Assembly (NCBI GenBank): GCA_030267965.1
Contig: BRYA01000618.1
Span: 1 to 64,000 of the forward strand
Source of the DNA: Triparma columacea
Taxonomy: Eukaryota; Sar; Bolidophyceae; Parmales; Triparmaceae
Direction: 5' to 3'
Length of the DNA: 64,000 bases
Below the pieces are notes generated by a model. The model worked only from the letters and a program-made list of their open reading frames with translations, was not told where the DNA came from and ran no database searches. A program made the position numbers and the translations under genes. How positions within the stretch are numbered: the stretch's first letter is position 1; the number at the start of each line of letters is the position of its first letter. This document shows positions 44,801 to 55,387 of this stretch, one piece after another.

Positions 44801-45545
44801 ATCTCCTTGCTACTGTAGTTAGGAATGACCATACCGTTGGTAACAATGACCCTCGGGGCATCCGGGTGGCTGGGAAAGAGCCCCATGGGGTGGCCGGAGT
44901 ACATGGCCAGGGTCTGCTCATCAGACATCTCACTCAAGTACTTCATGACCAGGTGGTACTGGGCCCAGTTGCTGAAAACGCTGCCGTTTCCGCCGTAGGT
45001 TATGAGCTCGTTGGGGAACTGGGCGACGGCAGGGTCGAGGTTGTTCATGATCATCAACTGAATACAAGCCGCCTGCTGGCACTTGGCAGGATACTCTGAA
45101 AGAGGGTAGGCCTTCATGGCATAGCCGGTGGGACGGAACCTTATATAAAGCGAATATATAAGTGTGAGCATAAAGCACAAACGGCGATACCAATGCCTTC
45201 TCTCACCTCATCATGTAAATGTGCCCTAAAGTTCGGAGCTCCTCAATGAACTCTGGCACAAGCATCTCATGGTACTCCACGGGAAAGTACCTGAGGGAGT
45301 TCTGGACAGCAAGCTTGAAATCCTCTGCAGAATGGGGTGTGTTAGCGACGACGACAAGCCTGGAAACACTGAGGAACACTTTGACGCGGCGTCACAGTCG
45401 GGTGCGGGAACCCTTTAATTTTACCTGGAGAGAGGGAAACTGGACGCTTTGGCGCGTGAGGCACGGCACCATCTCTTCCCGGATGGGGGGGAGGAGGCAA
45501 AGGAATGCCCTTCGCAAGGTCAGAGAGGATATTCGATGGGGCCAT
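41865..45545 (-). CDS. Urocanase-imidazolonepropionase fusion enzyme
   Basis: Five exons, 45545-45425, 45324-45207, 45139-44458, 44368-43314 and 43158-41865, give one frame of 1089 aa. Residues 1 to about 682 are a full urocanase: VPHAPKRPVSLSPEDFKLAV, LGHIYMMRFRPTGYAMKAYP, NNLDPAVAQFPNELITYGGN, SIGYHGNVVDLWE, NGGGCGWGEVMNGGFGH, and the usual C-terminal tail (LRVTIPTF). It continues without a stop into imidazolonepropionase (EYDMVFKGCNVA..., GLIDCHTHVIYGG with the metal HxH, IKSGYGLE, LHGDQLNNYG). The first half hydrates urocanate, the second hydrolyses imidazolonepropionate to formiminoglutamate. An oddity is ATNCNPGS, where the family normally has Asp at the first Asn. ATG 45569 is an alternative start. 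Confidence 0.9.
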
Positions 45546-45661
45546 GGGATTTTTTATTTGCCACCACATTCACGGAACCCTTTTTCCCCACGCGACACAA
45601 CTTTCATTGCCAATAAAACTCCTTATCCCGTTCAATTCCGTAAAAAACTACCCACCCGACC
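45546..45661. promoter_or_regulatory. Bidirectional promoter of the histidine-degradation genes
   Basis: Only 116 bp separate the start codons of the fusion gene (minus) and HAL (plus), so both must be controlled from this interval or from within the genes. It contains a CCAAT word (about 45610) and AATAAAAC. Co-expression is inferred. Confidence 0.55.
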
Positions 45662-47464
45662 ATGAGCAAACCGGTTCTATACTTAGATGGGTACTCCTTG
45701 ACTCCTAAGGAACTATTTGGGTTGCAGAGCGGCAACGTCGACCTTTCGTTGACGCCAGAGGCCGAGGAGAGAATTAAGAATGGGAGGGAAGTTGTCGACA
45801 AAATTGTCGAGTCCCAGGAGGTCGTTTACGGCATCAACACCGGCTTCGGCCTCTTCAGTAACGTCACTGTGTCCTCTGACAAGCTAGGGGAACTGCAAGT
45901 CAACCTCATTCGTTCTCACTCAAGTGGGGTTGGCGAGCCGCTGTCCCCTCAGCGGACTAGGATGCTCCTCGCTCTTAGGATCAACGTTCTTGCCAAGGGT
46001 CATTCCGGCATTAGCCTCGTGAATGTTTTCAAGATGATCAAGGCCTTCAATGCTGGCTGCATGCCCATGGTCCCTTGTAAGGGGACCGTGGGAGCCTCTG
46101 GAGACCTCGCCCCTCTATCTCACCTCGCCCTCGGCCTCATGGGAGAGGGCAAGATGTTTGATCCCGAGACTGGCGAACTGCAAGAGGCCGCCGACGTCCT
46201 CAAGAAACACAACCTCGAGCCCATTATTCTGGGAGCGAAGGAGGGCCTCGCCATGATCAACGGGACCCAGCTCATCGCCGCCCTTGGCTCTGAGGCAGTG
46301 TCCCGTGCCTTCAACGTTGCGCGCTGCGCCGACGTCGCCACTGCCTTCAGCCTTGAGGTTCTCTGCGGAACCGTCCGTGCTTACCACCCCCTTATTCACA
46401 AAGTGCGCCCCCACGTCGGCCAGCAGGTCGTAGCCACTAGAATCAGGACCCTCCTTCAACCCGACAGCCCCTCAGCGCTTTTCCAGTCCCACCAATACAT
46501 CGGGAAGGTCCAGGATGCGTACTCCCTACGCTGTGCCCCTCAGGTGCATGGAATCTGTAACGACACCATCGAGTTCGTCAACAATCTCCTGACCACTGAG
46601 CTAAACAGCGCCACTGACAACCCTATGGTCTTCACAGCCGAGCAAGTGAAGAACGAGGTCCCGTTCGGTTTCGACATCCCTGCTGCCGACCCCCGAAAGG
46701 ACTCGGACAAGTTCTCCAACGAGGTTGCCAAGGAGTTTGAGGGAGGCGGAGGCGATATCGACGATATCACAGACCTTGAGGCTGCCAAGAAAGAGATCGC
46801 GGCCTTACGGAAGACGGTTGCGGAGCAAGAAAAGCCAAAGAAGTGGGGCTTCTTCAAGAAAACCTCTGACCTCCAGCTTCAGTCCGACCACGGGGTCATC
46901 ATGAGCGGAGGAAACTTCCACGGGGAGTACCCCGCTAAGGCACTGGACTACCTCGCCATCGGTGTGCACGAGCTTTCAGCAATCTCCGAGAGAAGGATCG
47001 AACGCCTCGTGAACCCTTCCCTCTCCGGCCTCCCTGCGTTCCTAGTTCAGGATGGCGGCTTCAATTCCGGGTTCATGATCGCTCACTGCACCGCTGCCGC
47101 GCTGGTCAGCGAGAACAAAGTCCTTACCCACCCAGCATCGGTGGATAGCATTTCGACGTCAGCAGCAAAGGAAGACCACGTGTCAATGGGGGGATTTGCG
47201 GCAAGGAAGGCCCTCGAGGTTGTCGAACATGTCGAAATCGTCATTGCAATCGAAATTCTCTGCGCCTGTCAGGCCATGGAGTTCCACAGACCGCTCAAGA
47301 CTACTGACTCTCTCGAGGCAGTTTACAAGCTCGTCAGGACCGAAGTCGAGCCCTGGGATGGTGATAGGGAAATGTGGAAGGACATCAACGCCGTCAAGGA
47401 CATGATATACGATGGCAGACTGTGGAGGACCGTCGAGCCATTCCTCTTGAGGAGTTCATCTTAG
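45662..47464 (+). CDS. HAL: Histidine ammonia-lyase
   Basis: Single exon, 600 aa. The MIO cofactor triad lies in [19 protein letters not shown]. Other family motifs are [55 protein letters not shown] and [15 protein letters not shown]. It deaminates histidine to urocanate, the first step of the pathway whose remaining enzymes are next door. Between TDNPMVF and IMSGGNFHG there are about 85 extra residues with an acidic Gly/Asp run and a short coiled coil ([19 protein letters not shown]), absent from typical HAL, which explains the length above the usual roughly 510 of bacterial enzymes. No targeting peptide is seen. Confidence 0.95.
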   Translation: MSKPVLYLDGYSLTPKELFGLQSGNVDLSLTPEAEERIKNGREVVDKIVESQEVVYGINTGFGLFSNVTVSSDKLGELQVNLIRSHSSGVGEPLSPQRTRMLLALRINVLAKGHSGISLVNVFKMIKAFNAGCMPMVPCKGTVGASGDLAPLSHLALGLMGEGKMFDPETGELQEAADVLKKHNLEPIILGAKEGLAMINGTQLIAALGSEAVSRAFNVARCADVATAFSLEVLCGTVRAYHPLIHKVRPHVGQQVVATRIRTLLQPDSPSALFQSHQYIGKVQDAYSLRCAPQVHGICNDTIEFVNNLLTTELNSATDNPMVFTAEQVKNEVPFGFDIPAADPRKDSDKFSNEVAKEFEGGGGDIDDITDLEAAKKEIAALRKTVAEQEKPKKWGFFKKTSDLQLQSDHGVIMSGGNFHGEYPAKALDYLAIGVHELSAISERRIERLVNPSLSGLPAFLVQDGGFNSGFMIAHCTAAALVSENKVLTHPASVDSISTSAAKEDHVSMGGFAARKALEVVEHVEIVIAIEILCACQAMEFHRPLKTTDSLEAVYKLVRTEVEPWDGDREMWKDINAVKDMIYDGRLWRTVEPFLLRSSS

Positions 47465-47752
47465 AGAGGGAGGTTGTATAGTGTGTCAGAAAGGTTTAAT
47501 GTTTCAACTACGATTTTGTTTTCTTGTTTTGTCCCCCGATTATATTTTCCCGGGTCTGGCTCCTTCGTTTTGGCCGCAACATCCAGGTTTTGCCGTTGGG
47601 AAGGTTACCGAAGGAACGTTTGCGAGCATGACGTATATGTATTCCTTTGGTCGATCCTTGGTCGAATTTGGTCCGATTTTTTTTCAATTTTCTCATCTTG
47701 CCTTCACCAAAAATCTTTCACTTCTTTCTACTCAATTATATTCTAGCTTGTG
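47465..47752. other. Intergenic spacer, HAL 3' UTR and promoter of next gene
   Basis: 288 bp, T-rich on the plus strand (ttttttttcaattttctcatc). No gene is seen. Confidence 0.5.
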
Positions 47753-50077
47753 ATGGAGGGCAAAGGCGCAGCTCCGCGGAAGGAGAAAAAGGCCAAGTCG
47801 AAGAAGTCTGGCGCTCCCAAGCCCAAACCTCTGGTTCCCCCCCCCGAGGACGAGCCCAAAAACAATCAAATCCAAGACAAGCCATTGAGATCGAAGAAGT
47901 CTAAGGGTGTCGCTCCGTCTCCTGCCGCGCCGCCTGCACCTGCCCCCGCACCTTCAAAGCCAAAGACGCCTGTGAAGGAATCCAACACATCGATGCTTTC
48001 GGAGACAGGGGATGATTATGATGATGATGACTTTGATGACTACGACGACGATGACTTCGACGACTTCGAGGAGGACTCCCCCAAGAAGCCGACTCCGAAG
48101 AAACCGACGCCGAAGAAGCCAGAGGCGAAGAATGTGGCTCCCCCCCCCTCCAGGGCTCCTGCTCCTGCTCCGGGCAAGTTCACCAAGAGGGCCTCCAAGT
48201 ACGGGGGATCGTCCAAGGTCCAGTTGTCTTCAAAGTACAGCAAGGCCACGCCCCTAAACAGCTTCAATCCGAACGCTAAAAGGGTTCAACACATTAAGTC
48301 CCAGACTCGGATGAGCTCTCAGTTCTTCGTGGCCCTTGACGAAGTCCCTGCAACCAAATACCAGGTTTATTCCGCGAAACTCAAGTCTACCACGACAGAA
48401 TCTTTGTCTGGAATACGCGAGTGGGCGATCCAATTCAATTCCGACAGCCGACCTGCCGAGTGCCAAACGGAGGAGGTAACCTGCGAGGACAAGGAGGTGC
48501 TGGCGAGGAACGGGGAGGACGACACCGTCTTCGAGAACATGCTGGCGTGCTGTCAGAAGGGCGATCTTTCTGGGCTCAGGAAGCTCCTTCCGACCAAGAA
48601 GGTTGGAGAGGACGAGGTCGGTGAGGACGATGACCTCAATGGGTTTTTGGAGCGAGCGAGCAAGGTGGTGGAAGGTTTGTGCGAGGAGAATCTCATGAGG
48701 TTCGGCCGGAAGGCAAGTAAGGGGGGGAAGAGGAGGGACGGGATCTGGGAGGGGGGGGGGGAGACTGTCAAGTTCGGGGGGGACAAGCAGCAGAAGGTAA
48801 ACCACATTTTAGAGGGAAGGGCAACCTCTGCGGTTCTGTGTTCAGGAACGCAGTCGACGACTGTCTATACCGTGCACCCTGACGGGAACGAGAACGACGG
48901 GGGCGACGGACTTGCAGGGAAAAGCATAATCTGCAGCTGGGAGACATATCAGCCAAGCAAGCCCAACCGCATCTTAATTTGCGAGGGTGTGGTGACTGCT
49001 TGCGCCCTGACGGACAAGAGTCACTGCGTCGTCGCTGGAACGGACGACGGTACTGTGGTCCTGTGGGACCTTAGGGAAGGAAGGGGAGCCCACATTACGG
49101 AGTTGTGCGAAAAGATTGGCATGGACAACGTTCCTTTGAGGAGCCCAACCTACACCACCAGTCACCTTTCGTTTGGAAGTGGGGCTCACTCATCCAGGGT
49201 CGTCAGCATCTGCATTGGGGGAGGGGGGGTCAATAGCATCGACGATAGGGGCATGATGACGACCTGGTTCATCAGCGAGGTCAAGAAGGGCCAAGAGGAG
49301 GGCGTAGAGGTGGATTTAGGTTTGGGGGTGAGCGGAGAGCTGAAGCTTATCCAGTCCAGGACGGCGTGGGTGACAGAGAACGCGATTAAGCAGGCCGATG
49401 CAAACTACCTCAGCGATGGGGGGGGGGATACACCGGGTTGGGGGTCCGGCTTTGGACCAGAGGTCACCGGCATGTTCACCTTCAACGAGGGGTCTAGGAG
49501 CAATTTCTTCCTCGTCGCGCGACCTGGCGGGAAGGTTTTGCTGTGCGACAAGTTCAGCGGGGTTGTCAAGCCGTACGCGAGCAGAAGTTTCGGTAACGTG
49601 GGAGGGGTGAGCTTCAACAAGTTTGTGGAGGGGGTGTTCCTGGTGGCGAGGGCGGATGGGAGCGTTGAGTTATACAGGGGGGAAGACTTTGGGGTCGTCA
49701 TGAGGTGGGGCTCCGAATGCTGGGGGGGGGCGCCGGGAGAGCCTAGCGGGGGAGAGGATTTTACGGCAGAGTGGAGCCCGCACCGCCCAGCCCTCTTTTA
49801 CGTTTACAGGGGCGGGAGGGTGTACTACGTAGATTTGATGGAGGATGATGGGGCCGTGGGGATGGAGGGTGGACAGAGGTTGGAGGAAGGGGTATACATG
49901 ATGGGGATCACAAAGGGGAGCAAGAACGTCGGCAAGGTTGCAATGGTGGGAGGGGGCGACGGGGGGGTGCTGGCAATGAGGTATGTTTGCGAGGAGCTGG
50001 TCACAGAAGTTGAGAGGTTGAGCGAGGAAGGGGAATTAGAGTGGATGAAGGAGTGGGTCGAAGGCGTCACATACTGA
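47753..50077 (+). CDS. WD-repeat protein, dynein-2 intermediate chain 1 (WDR60) like
   Basis: Single exon, 774 aa from ATG 47753. The N-terminal 200 residues are Lys/Pro-rich and acidic (DDYDDDDFDDYDDDDFDDFE). The stretch SQFFVALDEVPATKYQVYSA with a following ECQTEEVTCEDKEV segment matches the pattern upstream of the propeller in WDR60/DYNC2I1. WD40-like blades follow, for example VAGTDDGTVVLWDLREG. WDR60 is part of cytoplasmic dynein-2, the retrograde motor of intraflagellar transport, so this would imply a flagellated stage. Other WD40 scaffolds remain possible; the assignment rests on the pre-propeller motif. Confidence 0.6.
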   Translation: MEGKGAAPRKEKKAKSKKSGAPKPKPLVPPPEDEPKNNQIQDKPLRSKKSKGVAPSPAAPPAPAPAPSKPKTPVKESNTSMLSETGDDYDDDDFDDYDDDDFDDFEEDSPKKPTPKKPTPKKPEAKNVAPPPSRAPAPAPGKFTKRASKYGGSSKVQLSSKYSKATPLNSFNPNAKRVQHIKSQTRMSSQFFVALDEVPATKYQVYSAKLKSTTTESLSGIREWAIQFNSDSRPAECQTEEVTCEDKEVLARNGEDDTVFENMLACCQKGDLSGLRKLLPTKKVGEDEVGEDDDLNGFLERASKVVEGLCEENLMRFGRKASKGGKRRDGIWEGGGETVKFGGDKQQKVNHILEGRATSAVLCSGTQSTTVYTVHPDGNENDGGDGLAGKSIICSWETYQPSKPNRILICEGVVTACALTDKSHCVVAGTDDGTVVLWDLREGRGAHITELCEKIGMDNVPLRSPTYTTSHLSFGSGAHSSRVVSICIGGGGVNSIDDRGMMTTWFISEVKKGQEEGVEVDLGLGVSGELKLIQSRTAWVTENAIKQADANYLSDGGGDTPGWGSGFGPEVTGMFTFNEGSRSNFFLVARPGGKVLLCDKFSGVVKPYASRSFGNVGGVSFNKFVEGVFLVARADGSVELYRGEDFGVVMRWGSECWGGAPGEPSGGEDFTAEWSPHRPALFYVYRGGRVYYVDLMEDDGAVGMEGGQRLEEGVYMMGITKGSKNVGKVAMVGGGDGGVLAMRYVCEELVTEVERLSEEGELEWMKEWVEGVTY

Positions 50078-50224
50078 TAATAATCATCATGTGCGATGTA
50101 TTTCGAGGCAAACAATCGTCTAACAAATATATTTTTGGTGAGGTTAGTTTTGAGGCCGATAGGCCTCTAAACTATACTATTGTGAGCATCAGCGAACAAC
50201 TCCACACTTTTGACACTTCCATTT

Positions 50225-51801
50225 TCACACGAGGGACTCACGCTCCTTTGGAAGCAGCGGATCTTTCATTTCATCAGCCTTCCCACTGCCGTCACGTTTG
50301 CCCGTGTACATCTTCCCGTCCCTATCAAGGAAAAACATGGTCAATACCATGAGGGACGAAGCAATGCCGAGAGAAAGGAAGAAGGTCAAACTGTCATGGA
50401 GAGAATACTGGTCTCCAAGAATTCCGACTGCGATGTTTGCGAGGCCGATTCCAAGCATCTGCACGGCAGTGGCGACACCATTAGCAGTCCCGACAGTTCG
50501 GAGTGGCACGAGGAGCTGGACCGACGGCCAGAGGGCGGCCGCGCAGACGGAGTACGATGTCCCGAGCAGCAGCATGGCTACAATAGGATCCCAGGTAGTG
50601 CGGTCGAGGAGGAGGAAGACAGGGATTGTGAGGGCAGTCCCGAAAAAGGCAATATGGGTGCGGCGCCCGAACCAGTCGACGAACTTTCCGAGGAATGGAG
50701 ATATGACCATGGAGCACTGGTAAACCAAACCGGCGCGGAAAGTTGCGGCCTTGTCGTCCAAGCCGAAAGGCGTGACGTAGGTGCACGGGTCGGGATCAAC
50801 GCTGCAGTCCTGCCCGAACTTTTCGGTGTACGTGCCGAGATAAGAAGTGGCGTCCGCCATGAAGGGGAAGATGATGGAGTAAAATATGGAGATGGTAATG
50901 GCGAGGATCCAGTACATGGCGGGGAAGTGCTTGATGTCAGAGATCGACATCTTCTTACGGGGGGTTACCTTTCCAGAGGAATCTTTCTTCTCCGCGTATG
51001 GACCTTTTTTGTGAGTCTGGGCGTAGTTGTCCATGCGGGCGAGAGAGACAGCGGCAAAGAGGGAAATGATGATGAGGGCAGAGCCCATACTGAGGACGAT
51101 ACCAAGCGCGTAGGTTGGGGTGCTCTTGGCAATTTCCTCGTAGATAGAAGGGGTGATGTAGTAGTTAATGGTGGAGCCGAAGCGGGAGAACGTGAGCGTG
51201 ATTCCAAACGCCATGGCAATCTCATGGCCAGAAAAGTAGAAGGCAGTGAAGGCGTTCTGGACGATGGTGATGGGGCCACCACCGAGACCGAAGATGAAGC
51301 GACCGATAAACATGATAATATAGCGACTCTGGCCACTCAGATCGGTGAGCAACGTCCCGATGGCATAAATGGCAGACCCAAAGAGACAACAGGAGACAAA
51401 GATGTACATGCTCTTCTCCTTTCCGAGGCGATCCACCATAAGACCAGCACAAAGAGACATTAGCATGTTAGTCCAGGAGTATACTGTATAAAAGTAGTTA
51501 TAGTAGATATCAGTATCAGTGGTGAAGTCCGAGATAACCTCTTTCTGGATTTTGCTTTTGAGGGTGGACGGCATGTCGAAGCCTGCGGGGGGTAGGGAGG
51601 GTTAGGCAGGGTGATTGCCTAGGTGATTGCGAGAAGCCTCGTGGTCAAACACTCACAAAAGTAGCTTCCGAAGGTCAAGAGGCAATTCAAGGTTAGGATC
51701 GTGTACCTAAACTTAGGGGAATCAACGTCCATCATAATACTATCGCGGTTAAAATAGCTTCTGCAACAGAAATTTGTCCTCAGAATTGTTTCAAGGTTCA
51801 T
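50225..51801 (-). CDS. Major facilitator superfamily transporter (MFSD1-like)
   Basis: Exons 51801-51657 and 51582-50225 give 500 aa. The junction reads FGSYF|CFDMPSTL, a family signature at the end of helix 1. The MFS loop 2-3 motif appears as GLMVDRLGKEKSMYIF. About 12 hydrophobic segments are visible, with a cytosolic central loop (RMDNYAQTHKKG). It is a secondary transporter; the closest pattern I recognise is MFSD1 (lysosomal), but the substrate is inferred only. MMDVDSPKFRYTIL (ATG 51735) may be the true start, since the 22 residues before it look like leader sequence. Confidence 0.75.
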
Positions 51802-51921
51802 TGGCTTGCGAGAATTGAAGTTCAGGTTCTGTCAACAACAAACAAGAAAAGCCTGTCGGCCGCGGATTCAACGCGATAAAGGTACCCTCATTCAATCTTA
51901 GCCTGTGCACAATGAATTGAA

Positions 51922-53125
51922 CTACGGCCTGACCTCCTCCCACCTCTCCCAGTCCCTCTGTACGTCCTCCCACCTTCCGTCGTCCCTCCCTATCCCCATT
52001 TCCCTCAAGTCCTCCATAGCCTGCTTCCTAACCCTCCCCACCCCCTCCTCCCCCATCATACCCCACTCCCAAGCCTTCCTCGCCGCCCCCACATACGTCC
52101 TAAAGTGTAAAACCGGTCTCCCCCTAATAATCCTATCCCCAGGAACCTCCACGTTCCCCTGGTCAATGTCGTACGATACGACGTGGAGGAAGACACCCTG
52201 AACGAGGCTGGGGTAGTAACGGAGCATCTGATCACCGGCCTCGCCGTCCATCTCACCGGTGTCACCGACGTATACGTAGGTGGTCGCTGGGAGGTTTACT
52301 GACATTAAGGTTTCAAAATTACTGCAAGAGCGGGTGGTTTGGGGGTTAGGGTGTGGGGGGGAGTGTTGGGACAAAAAAGCCTTGATATGCCCTTCACAAA
52401 ACCTACCGCCCCCTCTCCCCTCCTTCTTCTCATCTCACCTGAACTTCCTCCTCCCCTTGTTAGCCTGGTTAACCCATTCCGCCACACTCCCATAAAGGAC
52501 AGGTCCTATTCCCCATCCCCTGACTCCCGCCTTCTCCCCCGCCCTCTTTGCCTTTGCGCATATCGCGGACGTTGGCTTGAGCTCTAGAGCGGCCTTGAAC
52601 TCCTCGGCCCTAGCGGTAAGGACGGCGAGATTCATGGGGCAAGGGGAGGAGTGGACGGTTAACTCAAACATGAACTGGAACACACCGGGATACACGGCAC
52701 CACGGGGGTACTGGATGTCTATGCCCTGAGGAGGGGAGGGGGACGTTTCGAAGGGGATGGTTTGGGGGAGTTAGTCTAGTTGCGTTGGAGAGCTTTAGTT
52801 GGAGAGACATGAAGGTGGATATCGGGCAGCACTTTCATGACTTTGACGTTACTTCATATAGCCTCATCTCGTCCTTGGAACCCTATTGCCTTCATTTCAT
52901 TACCCATTTGAAACTCACCCCCAACGGTACTCCAGCCGCTGTAACCCCTCCACTGCTCTTTAAAGTGTCATCAACGTCTGTGATAACCTGTGTTAATGCT
53001 CTTGCTTGCGTTAGAGGATTGATACAGATGGGAGAGTGTCGGGTTAGGATTAGAGTGGGGAGGAATTGAAGGCTTGGAGAGATTAATACGAGAGTTAGGA
53101 GGAAAGTGAGGGACAACGAGGGCAT
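51922..53125 (-). CDS. HAD-like App1-type phosphatase domain protein
   Basis: Exons 53125-52919, 52725-52439 and 52321-51922 give 297 aa. The N-terminus is a hydrophobic signal (MPSLSLTFLLTLVLISP). VITDVDDTLKSSGGV is the DxDxT nucleophile motif. Then come YPRGAVYPGVFQFMFEL, SSPCPMNLAVLTARAEEFK (motif with Thr) and YVYVGDTGEMDGEAGDQM, the acidic Mg2+-binding motif. The order matches App1/DUF2183-type phosphatidate phosphatase catalytic domains, so a phosphatase acting on a membrane lipid is inferred. It enters the secretory or plastid route. ATG 53167 in frame adds 14 residues. Confidence 0.7.
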
Positions 53126-53398
53126 GAAAAACGGTCGGAGCAAAACGTAGAGAGATAAGAAGGTCAAATAGAGGAGAGAATAGAGAAGAGAAAGGGCTGA
53201 TAAATTGAGTCAAGGTTTTTGGGAAGGAGAAACTGGATAGTCTACAATTGGGAAGCTGCGAACTACTGGAACGTAAGAAGAAGCAGCATATTGCATACGG
53301 CGATAAACCAAACCAGCCTCTAAGATATTTCCCCTTTGTAATCTTTACGTAAAACTCCCACCCTCACCCCCTTTTCCCTTTTCCAACCTTCCCCCTCC
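53126..53398. other. Intergenic spacer
   Basis: 273 bp between two minus-strand genes, promoter of the HAD gene and 3' UTR of VPS4. No further feature is seen. Confidence 0.4.
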
Positions 53399-54999
53399 TC
53401 AAACTCCCTCCTCCCCGAACTGTTTCGTCCACTCCACGAATCTCTGAAGTTCCTCCGGGCTCACGCTGCTATGGCTGTGTCCCAGTGCCTGTTCAAAGTC
53501 CCCCCTGCAAACGTCCGGCACGCTAAGCTGCTCGCTAGGGACGTCCCAGAGTGACATCCGAACCGCCCCGCAGGACTTGCAGGTGTAGTCCGAACCCTCT
53601 GCGTCCCCGCTCAACTTCGGGGGGCACTTTGGGCAGTTAGGGTACCTCTCAGCCGGCTTAACCTTCGGGCTCCCGTCCTCCGCCTTGAACGGTATGAACT
53701 GCTTGGCCTGCTGGCACTTGCGTAGTGGCATCATGAGTGCCTCCCTAACGAGGACGCTGCAGTCCGCCCCCGACGCCCCCTCGCACTTCTCGCCCAGGAC
53801 CTCGTAGTCCTCCTCCGTGAGTACGTTCGGGGTGTCCCCCACGTTCATCTTTAGCATGTAAGCCCGAGCCGCAGCCTCGGGGAGGGGGATGTATACGCGC
53901 TTCTCGAACCTCCTCCTTATCGCGCTGTCCAGCTCCCAGGGGACGTTGGTGGCGCCCAGGACCAGGAGGCTCCCTGCTTCCCCTCCCTTGCCGACGCCGT
54001 CCATCTGGACAAGGAACTCGGTCTTGATGCGTCTGGCGGAGTCTGACTCACCCTCGGAACGGGAGCCGCAGAGGGAGTCGACCTCGTCTATGAATATGAT
54101 GCTCTTACCGGCCTCCCTACCCAGCTCGAAAAGGTTGCGGACGAGCTTCTCAGACTCACCCTGCCACTTGGACACGAGGTCTGCGGAAGACACTGCAAAG
54201 AAGGTAGAGTCAGCCTCTGTGGCTACGGCCTTGGCCAGGAAAGATTTACCGGTTCCGGGGGGACCGTACAGGAGGATTCCTTTGAAGGGTTTCCTGAAGG
54301 GGGAGGGGGGGGGGGGGGGGGTTGGAAGCAGGCAGGCAGGCAGGTTTGGCAAACTGTGATTCTTGCATCCTCCCCCCCCCTCCCCCCCTGGCCCTTCACT
54401 TACCTCTTCCCCGCGAAAAGCTGTGGGAACCTGACTGGCAATATGACGGTCTCCTTTAGCGCCTCCTTGGCGCTGGTAAGCCCCGCAACGTCCGACCACT
54501 GGATGTTGGGTTTCTCAGAGACAATGGCGGAGGAGAGGGCGCCGCGGAGCTTCGAGGTCTCCTCGTCGTCGTTGTCCTTGGAATCCTGCGCAGCGGCGGG
54601 GAGGGGGGGTGAGGGGAGAGGAAAAGGGGACGAATCCGAATCCTTTACAAACACAACAACACTAACCCTTCTCCCTTCCCCCCTCCCCCCTAAACTCACC
54701 TTCTTGTCCTTAGTAGCAGTACTCCCCCCCTTCTTCCCCCCGTCTGATTTGGAGCTTCCTCCCCCGTTTTTCTGTTCGTCTATATACTTCTTAAGTTCCT
54801 CTGCCCTCTTAAAGTATCCATCAACCCTCTTAAGTATGGTGTCCTTTCTTGCCTTATTCTTCTCATATTTTAGTCCCGTCATAAAGTACTCGAACGACTG
54901 TTTGTAGAGCGAGAGAGCGCGATCGAAATCACCTGAGTTGTCGGCCTTTATGGCATCTTTTACAATCTCAATGGCTTTTGGAATGAATTCATTTTCCAT
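53399..54999 (-). CDS. VPS4: VPS4-type AAA ATPase with inserted zinc ribbon
   Basis: Exons 54999-54700, 54585-54404 and 54293-53399 give 458 aa. Residues 1-75 are an MIT domain ([20 protein letters not shown]), followed by a Lys/Ser-rich linker and [10 protein letters not shown]. The AAA core has Walker A GPPGTGKS (after KPFKGILLY, joined across the second intron), Walker [12 protein letters not shown] and the Arg-finger region [17 protein letters not shown]4 disassembles ESCRT-III filaments in multivesicular body formation and membrane scission. Unusual: between KPAERYPN and LWDVPSEQL, in the beta-domain region, lies CPKC...CKSC, a four-Cys zinc-ribbon-like insertion. The C-terminal helix ([13 protein letters not shown]) is typical. 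Confidence 0.93.
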
Positions 55000-55387
55000 T
55001 TTGATGTTTAGGGATGTTTAGGAGAGATACACCGTATGTGGTTTAAGAGATAGAGAGACCTAGACACAAATTTAGAGCTAATCAACGGAAGTGAAGGCAA
55101 AATGGAGAGGTGGATCCACGGAACACAGTGGGATGAGGGTATTATGAGCTGAGGACGTCTAACGGTCTGCTGAACGGTTTTAGAAGATTGCTGTAATATT
55201 ATTAAGCCCTGTTAGACCTATATGGATACGTATAAGATGTCTAAATGACGAGAGAATTGTGGATAAAAAAACTCCAGATTCAGAGTTCGGACTCCCCAAA
55301 AAACGGGACAAAAAACACTTTACCAGGTACCAGGTATTGAAGTCTTCAAAGCAAACCCTGACCCCTTCCGATAAGCTTCCTTCCTCC
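55000..55387. other. Divergent intergenic region
   Basis: 388 bp between VPS4 and the small membrane-protein gene, AT-rich. An in-frame extension of the downstream ORF begins at a GTG (55259) but has no ATG. A promoter role is assumed. Confidence 0.4.

Noticed and set aside
50210..51463. Plus-strand ORF of 417 codons opposite the MFS gene
   Set aside because: Composition is Glu/Arg/Gly-rich without domains; the opposite frame has clear transporter helices and a confirmed splice junction.
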